Assembly: GCA_041640815.1 (NCBI GenBank)
Contig: JBEPZO010000042.1
Coordinates: 1 to 14,968, forward strand
Reading direction: 5' to 3'
Origin: JANWZL01 sp041640815
GTDB taxonomy: Bacteria > Pseudomonadota > Gammaproteobacteria > Burkholderiales > Thiobacillaceae
Length of the DNA: 14,968 nucleotides
In this document: positions 1-8,306 of the stretch, one piece after another
Layout: every line of letters begins with the position of its first letter
How positions within the stretch are numbered: the first letter of the stretch is position 1
Position numbers and translations under genes: made by a program
Notes under the pieces: model-generated
Databases searched by the model: none
Told to the model about the DNA's origin: nothing
Seen by the model: only the letters and a program-made list of their open reading frames with translations

Positions 1-1400
1 ATACGCGCAAGAAGCGCCAGGCCGACGGCAGCTTCAAGGAATACCTGGTGGCGGATCACGCCTGGCGCCTGTTCCGGGAACAGGAGGGGGAAGACGCCCC
101 TCTGCCGCCGAGCTTCGTCACCGCCTTAGAGATCTCGGCGCGCGCACACATGGAGATGGTGGCCGCGGTAGCCCCATACATCGACTCCAGCATCTCCAAG
201 ACGGTCAACGTGCCGGCCGACTACCCTTACAGCGATTTCCAGGACCTCTATTTCGCCGCCTGGAAGGCGGGGCTCAAGGGCCTGGCCACCTACCGACCCA
301 ACGCCGTGCTCGGGGCGGTGCTGACGGTGGAGCCACAGAAGGTCGCGCCGCAGGATTTCGACACCGCTGACGTCAACCGTCGCATCGAGATCAAGCACCT
401 GCCCGCCCCCGTGCTGGAGAGCCTCAAGTGGCCGAGCCGGCCGCGGCTACCGAGCGGCAATCCGGCCTGGAGCTACATGGTCGAGTACCCGCACGGCAGC
501 TTTGCCCTGTTCGTCGGCCATGTCGAAACCGAAGAGGGGCGCGCCTTTCCCTTCGAGGTCTGGGTCAACGGCGCCGAGCAGCCACGCGGCCTGGGGGCGC
601 TCGCCAAGAGCCTGTCCATGGACATGCGCGCCAACGACCGCGGTTGGCTCAAGCTCAAGCTGGACACCCTGGCCAAGACGCGCGGCGACGATGCCTGCTC
701 CATCCCCTTCCCGCCCAACGGCGAGCTCAAGCCCGTGCCCAGCATCGTCGCCGGCGTGGCACAGCTGATCCGCTGGCGGCTGGAGCAGCTACACGCCCTG
801 GACGTGGAGGGCCCGACACCGGTGCTGGATGCCCTGTTCAGCCTCAAGGAGCCCAAGACCGGCACCGACGGCACGCTCTCCTGGACGGTCGATGTCCTCA
901 ACCCGGCCAGCGGCGACGACTTCGTGTTGGGGCTGAAAGAGATCCGCATGCCCGATGGCCACACCCGTCCGTATTCGGTCTGGCTCGCCGGCGAATACCC
1001 GCGGGCGCTCGATGGCCTGTGCAAGCTGTTGTCGCTGGATATGCGCGTGATCGATCCGGCCTGGATCGGCATGAAGCTGCGCAAGCTCATCGACTATCCC
1101 GAGCCGCTCGGCGACTTCATGGCCAAGGAGCCCGGCAGCGAACGCAGCCGTACCTGGCCATCGACCGTGGCCTATGTGGCGCGCCTCATCATCCACCGCT
1201 ACGCCATGCTGGGCATCCTCACCGAGGAGGGTCATCCCATCCAGCAGATGGGCATCCTGCAGCAACCCAGCGCCGACCGGCCGACTGCCCTGCCGGCCAT
1301 CAAAGGCATGCGCTGTCGGGAATGCGGCAATGACACCGTCATCCGCCGGGACGGTTGCGATTTTTGCACCGCCTGCGGCGCCGTGGGGATGTGTGGTTGA
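1..1400 (+). CDS. nrdJ: Adenosylcobalamin-dependent ribonucleotide reductase (class II), C-terminal part
   Basis: The protein is open at the 5' end (reading frame begins at base 3), so only about 465 C-terminal residues are present. Class II enzymes reduce ribonucleotides to deoxyribonucleotides in the cytosol using a B12-generated radical, without oxygen. The first 100 visible residues carry a conserved end of the catalytic barrel (IDSSISKTVNVP, then FAAWKAGLKGLATYRPN). Two diverged TSCPD-like modules follow, roughly at bases 470-790 and 880-1215, each with a similar core (FEVWVNG then LAKSLSMDMR; YSVWLAG then LCKLLSLDMR). The last 30 residues are Cys-rich (CRECG, CDFCTACG, GMCG), as expected for a thiol or zinc-binding tail that helps re-reduce the active site. 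The catalytic cysteines and B12 site lie outside the window. It converges with the minus-strand gene ending at 1505. The family call is firm; subtype and full length cannot be judged here. Confidence 0.93.
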   Translation, partial: TRKKRQADGSFKEYLVADHAWRLFREQEGEDAPLPPSFVTALEISARAHMEMVAAVAPYIDSSISKTVNVPADYPYSDFQDLYFAAWKAGLKGLATYRPNAVLGAVLTVEPQKVAPQDFDTADVNRRIEIKHLPAPVLESLKWPSRPRLPSGNPAWSYMVEYPHGSFALFVGHVETEEGRAFPFEVWVNGAEQPRGLGALAKSLSMDMRANDRGWLKLKLDTLAKTRGDDACSIPFPPNGELKPVPSIVAGVAQLIRWRLEQLHALDVEGPTPVLDALFSLKEPKTGTDGTLSWTVDVLNPASGDDFVLGLKEIRMPDGHTRPYSVWLAGEYPRALDGLCKLLSLDMRVIDPAWIGMKLRKLIDYPEPLGDFMAKEPGSERSRTWPSTVAYVARLIIHRYAMLGILTEEGHPIQQMGILQQPSADRPTALPAIKGMRCRECGNDTVIRRDGCDFCTACGAVGMCG

Positions 1401-1412
1401 AGGGCCCGCCCT

Positions 1413-1445
1413 GACCGCCGACGCCCGCCGCTCGGCTTGGCGGTC
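1413..1445. terminator. Hairpin between convergent nrdJ and pyruvyl transferase genes
   Basis: GACCGCC (1413-1419) pairs with GGCGGTC (1439-1445), and the loop can form an inner GCCG/CGGC pair. It sits in the roughly 100-base gap between two convergent genes, where a bidirectional terminator would be expected. There is no T-run on either side, so it is not a classical intrinsic terminator. Such inverted repeats are not rare at this GC content. Confidence 0.3.
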
Positions 1446-1504
1446 GCCTGGGCATGGTGGCGCTTTAGACGCTGCGCAAGCTAGGCGGGCGGCAGGTGAG
1501 CGCG

Positions 1505-2761
1505 CTAGACCTGCACCAACTTCATCGCTTCCCGTAACGCCATAGCGCTCGACCGGCACGCAGCAGGCTGCGTGAGGGCGTCGGCTGCCGCGGCGGCCAC
1601 CTGCTCGACGGGGACGACGCCGCAGCTGGCGTGCCGATGCCAGGTCGCGAGATAGGCCGCGACCTTGCCGATGCGGCCGGCTGCAGGGGGAGAGCAGAGG
1701 CTGACCGCTGGGACGCCATGGGCGGCGGCGATGATGCGGGCGTGCAAGCTGCTGCCGAGGTAGAGCCGAGCACCGGCGAGCAGGGCGCAGATGTCCCAAA
1801 TGTTCAGGGAGTTGAATAGCGCCACCTGCTTGCAGCGCAGCCGGGAGCGCAAACACACATAGGCCTCACGCGCGTCGTGCCAGGGCGCGGCGCCGGCGCG
1901 GAAGAGCACGAGCGCAAGCCCGCTGGCGGCGGCAATGCGCTCCAGCTCTGCCGCCAGGGCCTGCAGCGTGGACTCGTCGCCGAATTCGGCAGCGAATTGC
2001 ACTGCCGCATAGCCCTGCGCGAAGCGCGCGCGCAGGCGGGCCGGCTCGCCCGCCGCGGCGTGACGGGCAATGCGCTCGCCGAACAGGGTGGCGATGAGCT
2101 CCGCGGGGTCGGGTGTGAGGCCGGCGTCTATCCCCATGTCGGCGAGGGCAGCCTGGGTGAAGTGATCGCGTACCGTGAGCGCGTCGGACGCGTTTAGGCG
2201 GGCGGCGACCTCGGCGCGCATCGCTGCCGGCAGATGGGGGAGATCCACCCCGCCGAGGGCGCAATGCAGGAAGCGGCCTGGTCGCCGGAATAGAGACTTA
2301 GGGGCAAGATAGGCCACCTGCTGCGGCAAGCCAAGCTGCGCCTCGGCCCACGCCTGGCGGGCGGCGGCATCGCGGTCGTAACGGGCGATGGCGGCGCGCG
2401 CCGCTGCCGCCGGCAGGGTCATCACCGCTGCCTCATAAAGGCTGCAGGTGAGGAGCTCGCCGCCGACATGCAGCAGGTGGGCAGGCTGTTCGCCCCACTC
2501 AACGGCCAAACGCGCCAGGGCCCGCACCCGGTGGCCGCCGAAGGCGGTGAGGTCGCGCTCGGCGAGCCCTGCCACCACCACCGGCCGGGGCGCGAGCAGG
2601 GCGGCGAAGATGTGGGGAAAGAGCAGGTCACCGAGGTTGTGGCGGTCGCAGGCGCCAAACAGGATGTAGGGGGGCGTGCCGTCGCCGCACGCCGTAACCG
2701 GCCCGACCTCAGCTGCCACCTTCGCCGCCACCCGTCTCGGCAGCAAGTGCGCCTCAGCCAC
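1505..2761 (-). CDS. Polysaccharide pyruvyl transferase family protein
   Basis: The 418-residue protein resembles the family of CsaB and other glycan pyruvyl transferases (PF04230), which add a ketal pyruvate from phosphoenolpyruvate to sugars; some members have other roles. What shows this: an N-terminal glycine/asparagine motif (FGACDRHNLGDLLF, about residues 36-49) matching the family's GxxNxGD signature, and a C-terminal block (LGSSLHARIIAAAHGVPAVSL) matching its conserved SxLHxxIxAxxxGxP segment. No signal peptide or membrane segment is evident, so it is probably cytoplasmic. The start is GTG at 2761; it overlaps the stop of the upstream gene (2754-2756) by 8 bases, which suggests translational coupling. 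It is the last gene of the minus-strand operon. No glycosyltransferase or capsule gene is nearby, so its substrate is unknown. The family call is fairly secure; pyruvyl transfer itself is inferred. Confidence 0.82.
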   Translation of the reverse strand: MAEAHLLPRRVAAKVAAEVGPVTACGDGTPPYILFGACDRHNLGDLLFPHIFAALLAPRPVVVAGLAERDLTAFGGHRVRALARLAVEWGEQPAHLLHVGGELLTCSLYEAAVMTLPAAAARAAIARYDRDAAARQAWAEAQLGLPQQVAYLAPKSLFRRPGRFLHCALGGVDLPHLPAAMRAEVAARLNASDALTVRDHFTQAALADMGIDAGLTPDPAELIATLFGERIARHAAAGEPARLRARFAQGYAAVQFAAEFGDESTLQALAAELERIAAASGLALVLFRAGAAPWHDAREAYVCLRSRLRCKQVALFNSLNIWDICALLAGARLYLGSSLHARIIAAAHGVPAVSLCSPPAAGRIGKVAAYLATWHRHASCGVVPVEQVAAAAADALTQPAACRSSAMALREAMKLVQV

Positions 2762-3161
2762 AGAGGCGGCAGAGGGTCATCAGCATGAGGTCCTTGGCGG
2801 CGGCATCCAGGCCGGGTAGCCGCTGCTTGAGCCGCCGGGCATCGTCGACGTCACCGCTGGCGATGGCCAGCAAGGCCAGCACCAGCGGTGAGATCTGACC
2901 GGCCGTCGCCACGCGCGCAAGCTCCGAGCCAAAGCGCGCGATCTCGACCCGTCCGGTGCCGGTGTGATACACCAGCCGCAGGGCATCGGGCAGCGCCTCG
3001 AGGCACAGCTGCCCGCCCTGCCGCAGCCGCCAGCAGGGATCGGTCGCCGCGGGCAAGGGGGGAGCGAGCCAAGGGCTGAGGAAGTCCGTCAAGGCGGCCG
3101 CGGTGCCGCCGGGCAGGCGATTGAGCTGCGCCAGGTATTCGTTCCAGGCTGGGGCGGGCAT
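2754..3161 (-). CDS. Conserved-looking hypothetical protein, 135 residues
   Basis: I do not recognise a family. The frame is open further upstream, to 3275, but the start most consistent with the context is ATG at 3161. That ATG shares one base with the TGA of the preceding gene (TGATG), so the two are probably translationally coupled. The protein begins MPAPAWNEYLAQLNRLPGG, and its C-terminal half is Ala/Leu-rich and probably helical (LVLALLAIASGDVDDARRL). It ends MTLCRLCG with a CxxC-like pair, and C43 and C53 lie in the middle (counting from M1). No signal peptide or clear transmembrane helix is seen. Its stop overlaps the pyruvyl transferase-like gene downstream by 8 bases. The tight linkage to both neighbours supports a real gene acting in the same process, but the function is unknown. 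Confidence 0.7.
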   Translation of the reverse strand: MPAPAWNEYLAQLNRLPGGTAAALTDFLSPWLAPPLPAATDPCWRLRQGGQLCLEALPDALRLVYHTGTGRVEIARFGSELARVATAGQISPLVLALLAIASGDVDDARRLKQRLPGLDAAAKDLMLMTLCRLCG

Positions 3162-3433
3162 CACAACGGTCGGTAACAGAACACCTGGCGGCCATGCTCG
3201 AAGTTCACCATCAGCGTGCCGCCGCGGTTTTCGGCATAGTCTTGCCAGCCCGGGGTGGCGCAGCCGCTGTGGCACTCGGACACGCCGGCGGGGGACTCCA
3301 GGTTGCGGTCGCGGTCGAAGAACGATAGCAGCATGGCCTCGCCCAGCAACTGCTTGGCGATGGCGTTGGCGAGCGCCAGGCGCTGCTCGAAATTCAAGGC
3401 GAGTTCGCTCGCGTCAAGATGCAAGGCCTTCAT
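3161..3433 (-). CDS. Small protein resembling DUF5619 / AF1514 family
   Basis: The 90-residue protein starts MKALHLDASELALNFEQRL. The central block (AMLLSFFDRDRNLESPAG) followed by GWQDYAENRGGTLMVNFEHG and a short aromatic end (VFCYRPL) resembles my memory of the AF1514-type DUF5619 family, which has a 'D-R-x-x-x-x-x-S-P ... W-x-x-Y-A-E-x-R-G-G' pattern. The family has no established function that I know of. ATG at 3433 is chosen; a TTG at 3439 would add two residues and overlap the mutS stop (3436-3438). The gene begins two bases after that stop and ends in a TGATG junction with the next gene, so it is co-transcribed with mutS. Two Cys (CHSGC) lie near the middle and could bind metal, but this is speculative. 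Family resemblance is from memory and should be tested by profile search. Confidence 0.72.
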   Translation of the reverse strand: MKALHLDASELALNFEQRLALANAIAKQLLGEAMLLSFFDRDRNLESPAGVSECHSGCATPGWQDYAENRGGTLMVNFEHGRQVFCYRPL

Positions 3434-3435
3434 CG

Positions 3436-6009
3436 TCAATGGCGTTCGAGTAACGTTTTGAGTTCATAGAGCAGGTCGAGCGCGGCGCGCGGGCTCAAGG
3501 CATCGGGTTCGATCGCCGCGAGCCGGGCAAGCACGGGGTGGTCCTCGGTGGCGGGGGCGGCGGCTAGGGTGACGAACAAGTCCCCTTGGCCGAAACGGGC
3601 CACCTCGCGATTCTCCAGGTCCATGAGCTTGCGCCGCGCGGCCTGGATCACCGCTGCCGGCACCCCAGCGAGCCGCGCCACCTGCAGGCCATAACTCTGG
3701 CTGGCGGGGCCCTCCTGCACGCTATGCAGGAAGGTGAGTTTACCGCCGGCCTCCACCGCGTCCAGGTGGACGTTGGCGATGGTCTTGTATTCCTGCGCCA
3801 GCTGCGTCAGTTCAAAGTAGTGGGTGGCGAACAGGGTCGGGCAGCGGATGCGCTCCGCCAGGTAGCGGGCGGTCGCCCAGGCGATGGAGATGCCGTCGAA
3901 GGTCGAGGTGCCGCGCCCGATCTCATCGAGCAGGACCAGGCTGTGCTCGGTGGCATGATGGAGAATGTTGGCCGTCTCGGTCATCTCCACCATGAAGGTG
4001 GAGCGGCCGCCGGCCAAGTCGTCGGAGGAACCGATGCGGGTGAAGATCTGGTCGATGGGGCCGATGACCGCCGCTTCTGCCGGCACATACAGCCCACAGC
4101 AGGCCATGAGCACGATGAGCGCGGTGGCGCGCATGTAGGTGGATTTGCCGCCCATGTTGGGGCCGGTGACGACCAGCATGCGCCGGCCAGGCGTGAGCGC
4201 GACATCGTTGGCGATGAAGGTCTCCACGCGCGTCTCCACCACGGGGTGACGGCCGCCGCGGATGACGATGCCCCACTCATCGCTATACTCGGGGGCGACA
4301 TAGTTCCGTTCTTTGGCCAGTTCGGCCTGGCCGGCGAGCACGTCGAGCTCGGCCAGCGCCTCGGCCAGGGCCTTGAACTGCGCTATATGCGGGGCGAGCG
4401 CCGCCAGCAGCGCCTCATACAGCTCTTTTTCGCGCGCCAAGGCGCGTTCGGCGGCTGACAGGTAGTCGCTTTCGAACTGTTTGAGTTCCGGGGTGAGGTA
4501 ACGCTCCACGTTCTTGAGCGTCTGCCGGCGGTGGTAATCGGGCGGCACACGCTCGGCCTGCGCGCGCGTGACCTCGATGTAGAAGCCGCTGACCTTGTTG
4601 TATTCGACGCGCAGGTTGGCAATGCCGGTGCGCTCGCGCTCGCGCGCCTCCATGGCCAGGAGGAATTCGCCGCAGTTCGACTGCAGCCGACGCAGGGCAT
4701 CGAGCTCGGCGTCATAGCCGTCGTTGATCACGCCGCCGTCGCGTAGCTGCGCCGCCGGTTCGGGCAGCAGGGCGCGCTGCAAGTGTTCGGCGACCCCCGC
4801 CGGGGGGGTGAGGGCTGCGGCCAGGTCGGCGAGCGGCTCACCGGCGGCGATGAGCCGCTCGGTGAGGCGCGGCAGCCGCGCCAGACCGTCGCGTAGCCCT
4901 GCGAGGTCGCGCGGGCGGGCGCTTCTCAGGGCGATCCGGGCGCTGATGCGCTCGAGGTCCGCCATGCCCTTGAGCAACTCGCGCACGCCTTGGCGGCAGG
5001 GGGCATCGGCGAGGAAGGCGCCGATCAGGGCGAGCCGGCGGCGCAGCCGCGCGCGATCGCGCAAGGGGTGATGCAGCCAGCGCCGCAGAAGGCGGCTGCC
5101 CATGGCCGTGACAGCGCGGTCGAGTTCGGAAAAGAGGGTTGGCGCCGGCTCGCCGCGCAGGGTCTCGGTCAATTCCAGGGTGCGGCGGGCGGCGGCATCG
5201 AGCCCGACGTATTCGTCATCGCGCTGCAGAGTAAGCCCAGTGACATGGGCTAGCACCGCCTGTTGCGTGTAGCGGGCATAGTCGAGCAACAGCCCAGCTG
5301 CGGCCTGCACCGCCGGCAGCGCCTCGATGCCGAAGGCGGCCAGGTCGCGTGTGCCGAAGTGCTCATTGAGCAGCCGACGGCCACGCTCGGGGTCGAACTG
5401 CCACGCCGGCCGGCGGGTGAGTGCCGCCTTGCTGCCAGCAAGCGCCGGCGGCTGCCAGTCCTCGGGCAACAGGATCTCGGCCGGGGCTAGCCGCGCCAAT
5501 TCGGCCGCCAGGCGATCAAGGGGGACGACGGCTGCGCGGAAGTCGCCGCTGGCCAGCGTGAGCCAGGCCAACGCCACATCCTGTTTGCCCGGCGCCAGTG
5601 CGAGCAGCACCGCATCGCGCTTGTCTTCCAGCAGCGCCTCTTCGGTGAGCGTGCCCGGCGTGACGATGCGCACCACCTTGCGCTCCACAGGCCCTTTGGC
5701 TTGCCTTGGATCGCCGATCTGCTCGCAGATCGCCACCGACTCACCCAGTTTGACCAACTTGGCTAGGTACTGCTCGACGGCATGGCAGGGCACGCCGGCC
5801 ATGGGAATCGGCGCGCCAGCGGAGCTGCCGCGCGTGGTCAAGGTGATGTCGAGCAAGGCGGCCGCCCGCTCGGCATCGTCGTAGAACAGCTCGTAAAAGT
5901 CCCCCATGCGGTAGAACAGCAGCATGTCGGGATAGTCCGCCTTGATGCGCAGGTACTGCTGCATCATCGGCGTGTGGCGATCGAGATCTAGGGCCGGCGG
6001 GGCAGACAC
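3436..6009 (-). CDS. mutS: DNA mismatch repair protein MutS
   Basis: MutS recognises mismatches and small loops in new DNA and recruits MutL. With the GTG start at 6009 the protein is 857 residues, against 853 in E. coli. Visible hallmarks: the N-terminal HTPMMQQYL block; the mismatch-reading Phe-x-Glu (F38, E40 in GDFYELF), offset by two from the E. coli F36/E38; Walker A GPNMGGKS at 616-623; Walker B LLDEIGRGTSTFDG; the ATHYFELT signature; and a C-terminal QGDLF resembling a beta-clamp binding motif. The frame stays open upstream to 6381, but that stretch lies inside the methyltransferase gene and looks nothing like MutS, so it is not counted. TTG at 6030 is another possible start; neither has a clear Shine-Dalgarno. 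The gap from the upstream gene is about 70 bases. The next gene begins two bases past the stop. MutL is not in the window. Confidence 0.97.
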   Translation of the reverse strand: MSAPPALDLDRHTPMMQQYLRIKADYPDMLLFYRMGDFYELFYDDAERAAALLDITLTTRGSSAGAPIPMAGVPCHAVEQYLAKLVKLGESVAICEQIGDPRQAKGPVERKVVRIVTPGTLTEEALLEDKRDAVLLALAPGKQDVALAWLTLASGDFRAAVVPLDRLAAELARLAPAEILLPEDWQPPALAGSKAALTRRPAWQFDPERGRRLLNEHFGTRDLAAFGIEALPAVQAAAGLLLDYARYTQQAVLAHVTGLTLQRDDEYVGLDAAARRTLELTETLRGEPAPTLFSELDRAVTAMGSRLLRRWLHHPLRDRARLRRRLALIGAFLADAPCRQGVRELLKGMADLERISARIALRSARPRDLAGLRDGLARLPRLTERLIAAGEPLADLAAALTPPAGVAEHLQRALLPEPAAQLRDGGVINDGYDAELDALRRLQSNCGEFLLAMEARERERTGIANLRVEYNKVSGFYIEVTRAQAERVPPDYHRRQTLKNVERYLTPELKQFESDYLSAAERALAREKELYEALLAALAPHIAQFKALAEALAELDVLAGQAELAKERNYVAPEYSDEWGIVIRGGRHPVVETRVETFIANDVALTPGRRMLVVTGPNMGGKSTYMRATALIVLMACCGLYVPAEAAVIGPIDQIFTRIGSSDDLAGGRSTFMVEMTETANILHHATEHSLVLLDEIGRGTSTFDGISIAWATARYLAERIRCPTLFATHYFELTQLAQEYKTIANVHLDAVEAGGKLTFLHSVQEGPASQSYGLQVARLAGVPAAVIQAARRKLMDLENREVARFGQGDLFVTLAAAPATEDHPVLARLAAIEPDALSPRAALDLLYELKTLLERH

Positions 6010-6077
6010 GTCAGCAGTCGGTGAAGACAAGGGGGGTTTGATTCTAACCGTTCGCCGTGCCGCCCTGCCGCGCCTGC

Positions 6078-7322
6078 TCAGCAGCGCTCCAACACGGCGG
6101 CATAGAAGCCGTCGGTGCCATGATGGTGCGGATCGAGGCGCAGCGCCTCGTCCATATGCAACGCGCTGCGCTGCGCCGCCAGGATGGGGCCCACGGGTAC
6201 GAGGCGAAAGTCGGGCCGCGCGCGCAGGAAGGCCGCCACGATCTCCTCGTTCTCCTCGGGCAACAGGCTGCAGGTGGCATACACCAGCCGCCCGCCTGGC
6301 TTCACCAGAGCGGCCGCAGCGCGCAGGATGCTGGCCTGCTTGGCCGTGAGCTCGGCCACCGTCTGCGGCGTCTGGCGCCACTTGAGGTCGGGGTTGCGGC
6401 GCAGGGTGCCCAGACCCGAGCAGGGGGCGTCCACCAGCACGCGGTCGAACTTGCCGTGCAGCCGCTTCAGGCGTGAGTCGCGTTCATCGGCGATGCGCTG
6501 CGGCTGCACGTTCGATAGCCCAGAGCGCGCCAGCCGCGGCTTCAGTTTGGCCAAGCGCTGCGCGCAGACATCGAAGGCGTAAAGCCGGCCGGTGTTCTTC
6601 ATCATCGCCCCTAGGGCCAAGGTCTTGCCGCCGGCACCGGCGCAGAAATCGCACACCATCTCGCCGCGTCTGGCCTCAGTCAGGAGCGCGAGGAGCTGGC
6701 TGCCCTCATCCTGCACCTCGATGCTGCCGTCGAGATAAAGGGGGTGGCGGTTGAGCGCCGGCTTGCCCTTCAGGCGCAGGCCCCAAGGCGACCAGGGGGT
6801 CGGCTCAGCCGCGAGCCCATCGGCGATGAGCCGCGCTCGCACCTCGTCTCGGCTAGCGCGCAGGGTATTGACGCGCAAATCGAGAGGGGCGGGGCGATGC
6901 AGGGCGTCGGCAAGTGCGGGTAGCCGCTCGCCGTATACCGCCTTTAGGCGCTCGTAAAGCCAAGCCGGCAACTCCAGGCGCGCCGCAGGCGTCAAGTCGG
7001 CCAGGGCGGCGGCCTTGACCTCGATCAGCCAGGCGCGTTCCTCCGCGCTGGTGAAGGGCTCGAATTCGCGCAGGTTGTGCCCGCCATAACGGGCGAGCCA
7101 GGCGAGCAGGAGCGAACGCGGGCTTGAGCCGCCCGCCAGGCGCTCCAGGCTCAGCCGGCGGCGCAGCACGCCATAGCAGGCCTCGGCGATGAAGGCACGC
7201 TCCTTGAGGCCCAACTTGGGCCGCGTGCGGAAGAAGCCCGACAGTACAACATCGGCCGGCTGCGCACAGGGCAAAAGCGCCTGCAAGGCGGCAACGGTGG
7301 CCTCGATCAGGCCTGGCGTCAT
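6078..7322 (-). CDS. RsmB/NOP family SAM-dependent RNA (cytosine-5) methyltransferase
   Basis: The 414-residue protein should transfer a methyl group from S-adenosylmethionine to C5 of a cytosine in RNA, most likely rRNA. Residues 1-140 form an Ala/Leu-rich helical region like the NusB-type N-terminus of RsmB. The Rossmann methyltransferase follows: motif I CDFCAGAGGKT (about 224-234), motif IV DAPCSGLG with the release cysteine C301, and motif VI YATCSLLPEENE with the nucleophile C351. Both cysteines required by the family are present. Its start shares an ATGA overlap with the cbbR stop (7319-7322), so translation is probably coupled. Betaproteobacteria often carry a true rsmB elsewhere (with fmt) plus such a paralogue, so I leave the symbol empty; the target base (C967 of 16S for RsmB) is not proven here. 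Confidence 0.92.
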   Translation of the reverse strand: MTPGLIEATVAALQALLPCAQPADVVLSGFFRTRPKLGLKERAFIAEACYGVLRRRLSLERLAGGSSPRSLLLAWLARYGGHNLREFEPFTSAEERAWLIEVKAAALADLTPAARLELPAWLYERLKAVYGERLPALADALHRPAPLDLRVNTLRASRDEVRARLIADGLAAEPTPWSPWGLRLKGKPALNRHPLYLDGSIEVQDEGSQLLALLTEARRGEMVCDFCAGAGGKTLALGAMMKNTGRLYAFDVCAQRLAKLKPRLARSGLSNVQPQRIADERDSRLKRLHGKFDRVLVDAPCSGLGTLRRNPDLKWRQTPQTVAELTAKQASILRAAAALVKPGGRLVYATCSLLPEENEEIVAAFLRARPDFRLVPVGPILAAQRSALHMDEALRLDPHHHGTDGFYAAVLERC

Positions 7323-8260
7323 GCCGTCCGCCTACGGCCTTGGGCCGGTGCAGGCACGGCCGCGGCGTCAAAGGTCTTGCCGTAGCTGAGCAGAAAGTCG
7401 AGGAAGGTACGGGTGACCGGCGACAAATGCCGGCCGGCGGGGTAGACCGCATACCACTGACGGCGGATGGGGAAGCCCTCGACATCGAGGATCGCGAACT
7501 GATCTGGTGCATGTAGGGCGAGCGAGTGGCGCGACAGCACCGAGATGCCCAGGCCGGCGAGAATCGCCTGCTTGATCGCCTCGTTGGCGCCGAGCTCCAT
7601 GCGAATGGCCGGTTTGAGGCCATGCTCGGCGAATTTGCGTTCCAGCGCCTTGCGCGTGCCCGAGCCGGGTTCGCGCATGAGCCACGGCTCCCCTGCCAGA
7701 CGCTTGAGCGGGATGCATCGTTCCCGCGCCAAGGGGTGGTCGGGCGGCGCCACCACCACCAAGGGGTTTTCCATGAAGGGTTGCGCCACCACGTCGAGGC
7801 CTTCGGGCGGTTGACCGAGAAAATAGAGGTCTTCCAGGTTCTCGGCGATGCTGGCCAAAACCCGCTCGCGGTTGGTGACCGACAGCGCCACCTCGATCCC
7901 CGGATACAGACGCGCGAATTCCCCCAACAGCCGCGGCGCGAAGTAGGAGGCGGTGGTGATGACCATCAGCCGCAGGCGGCCTTTCTTGAGCCCTTGGTGC
8001 TCGGCCACCGTCATCTCGAAACGGTCCAGGATGGCGAAGACCTCGCGCGCTGCCTGGGCAAGCGCGCGGCCGGTGTCGGTGAGATAGATCTTCTTGCCGA
8101 CCTGCTCGCACAAGGGGGCGTTCACAGCGTCGGCAAGCTTTTTCATCTGCATGGAGACGGTGGGCTGGGTCAGGTGCAGCTCCTCTGCCGCCCGCGTGAA
8201 ACTACCCAGGCGGGCGATCGCCTCGAAGATCTCCAATTGGCGCAGCGTGGCATGACGCAT
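7319..8260 (-). CDS. cbbR: LysR-type regulator of RuBisCO operon, CbbR
   Basis: The 313-residue protein is a cytoplasmic LysR-type transcription factor. The N-terminal winged helix-turn-helix is clear (ATLRQLEIFEAIARLGSFTR, then AAEELHLTQPTVSMQMKKL). A linker helix and a periplasmic-binding-protein-like effector domain follow (LRLMVITTASYFAPRLL onwards), with length typical of CbbR. It sits divergently next to cbbLS, the usual CbbR arrangement; characterised CbbRs respond to metabolites such as NADPH, RuBP or PEP. ATG at 8260 is chosen because CbbR proteins usually begin just before 'TLRQL'. A TTG at 8302 would add 14 poorly conserved residues and run almost into the operator-like repeats, so it is less likely. 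The downstream methyltransferase starts within its stop codon. Autoregulation from the shared intergenic region is likely but inferred. Confidence 0.93.
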   Translation of the reverse strand: MRHATLRQLEIFEAIARLGSFTRAAEELHLTQPTVSMQMKKLADAVNAPLCEQVGKKIYLTDTGRALAQAAREVFAILDRFEMTVAEHQGLKKGRLRLMVITTASYFAPRLLGEFARLYPGIEVALSVTNRERVLASIAENLEDLYFLGQPPEGLDVVAQPFMENPLVVVAPPDHPLARERCIPLKRLAGEPWLMREPGSGTRKALERKFAEHGLKPAIRMELGANEAIKQAILAGLGISVLSRHSLALHAPDQFAILDVEGFPIRRQWYAVYPAGRHLSPVTRTFLDFLLSYGKTFDAAAVPAPAQGRRRTA

Positions 8261-8306
8261 AGGCGACGGATGCGATGGGGGAATCTGATGCTCGTCGGAC
8301 AAGAAG

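Noticed and set aside
789..1856. 355-codon minus-strand frame across the nrdJ end and the next gene
   Set aside because: It runs antisense to nrdJ and out of frame with the pyruvyl transferase-like gene. The composition is Arg/Ala/Gly-rich as in GC-rich shadow frames, and both overlapped genes have clear family motifs.
3586..4458. 290-codon plus-strand frame inside mutS
   Set aside because: Antisense to the conserved ATPase region of mutS; it is a by-product of the GC-rich codon pattern, with no recognisable motif.
6010..6381. In-frame upstream extension of mutS
   Set aside because: It lies mostly inside the methyltransferase gene in another frame and looks like an Arg-rich shadow. MutS homology begins at about 5975, and GTG at 6009 gives the normal length.
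8261..8302. TTG start for cbbR at 8302
   Set aside because: The 14 extra residues are unlike CbbR N-termini, and the start would sit within a few bases of the operator-like repeats.
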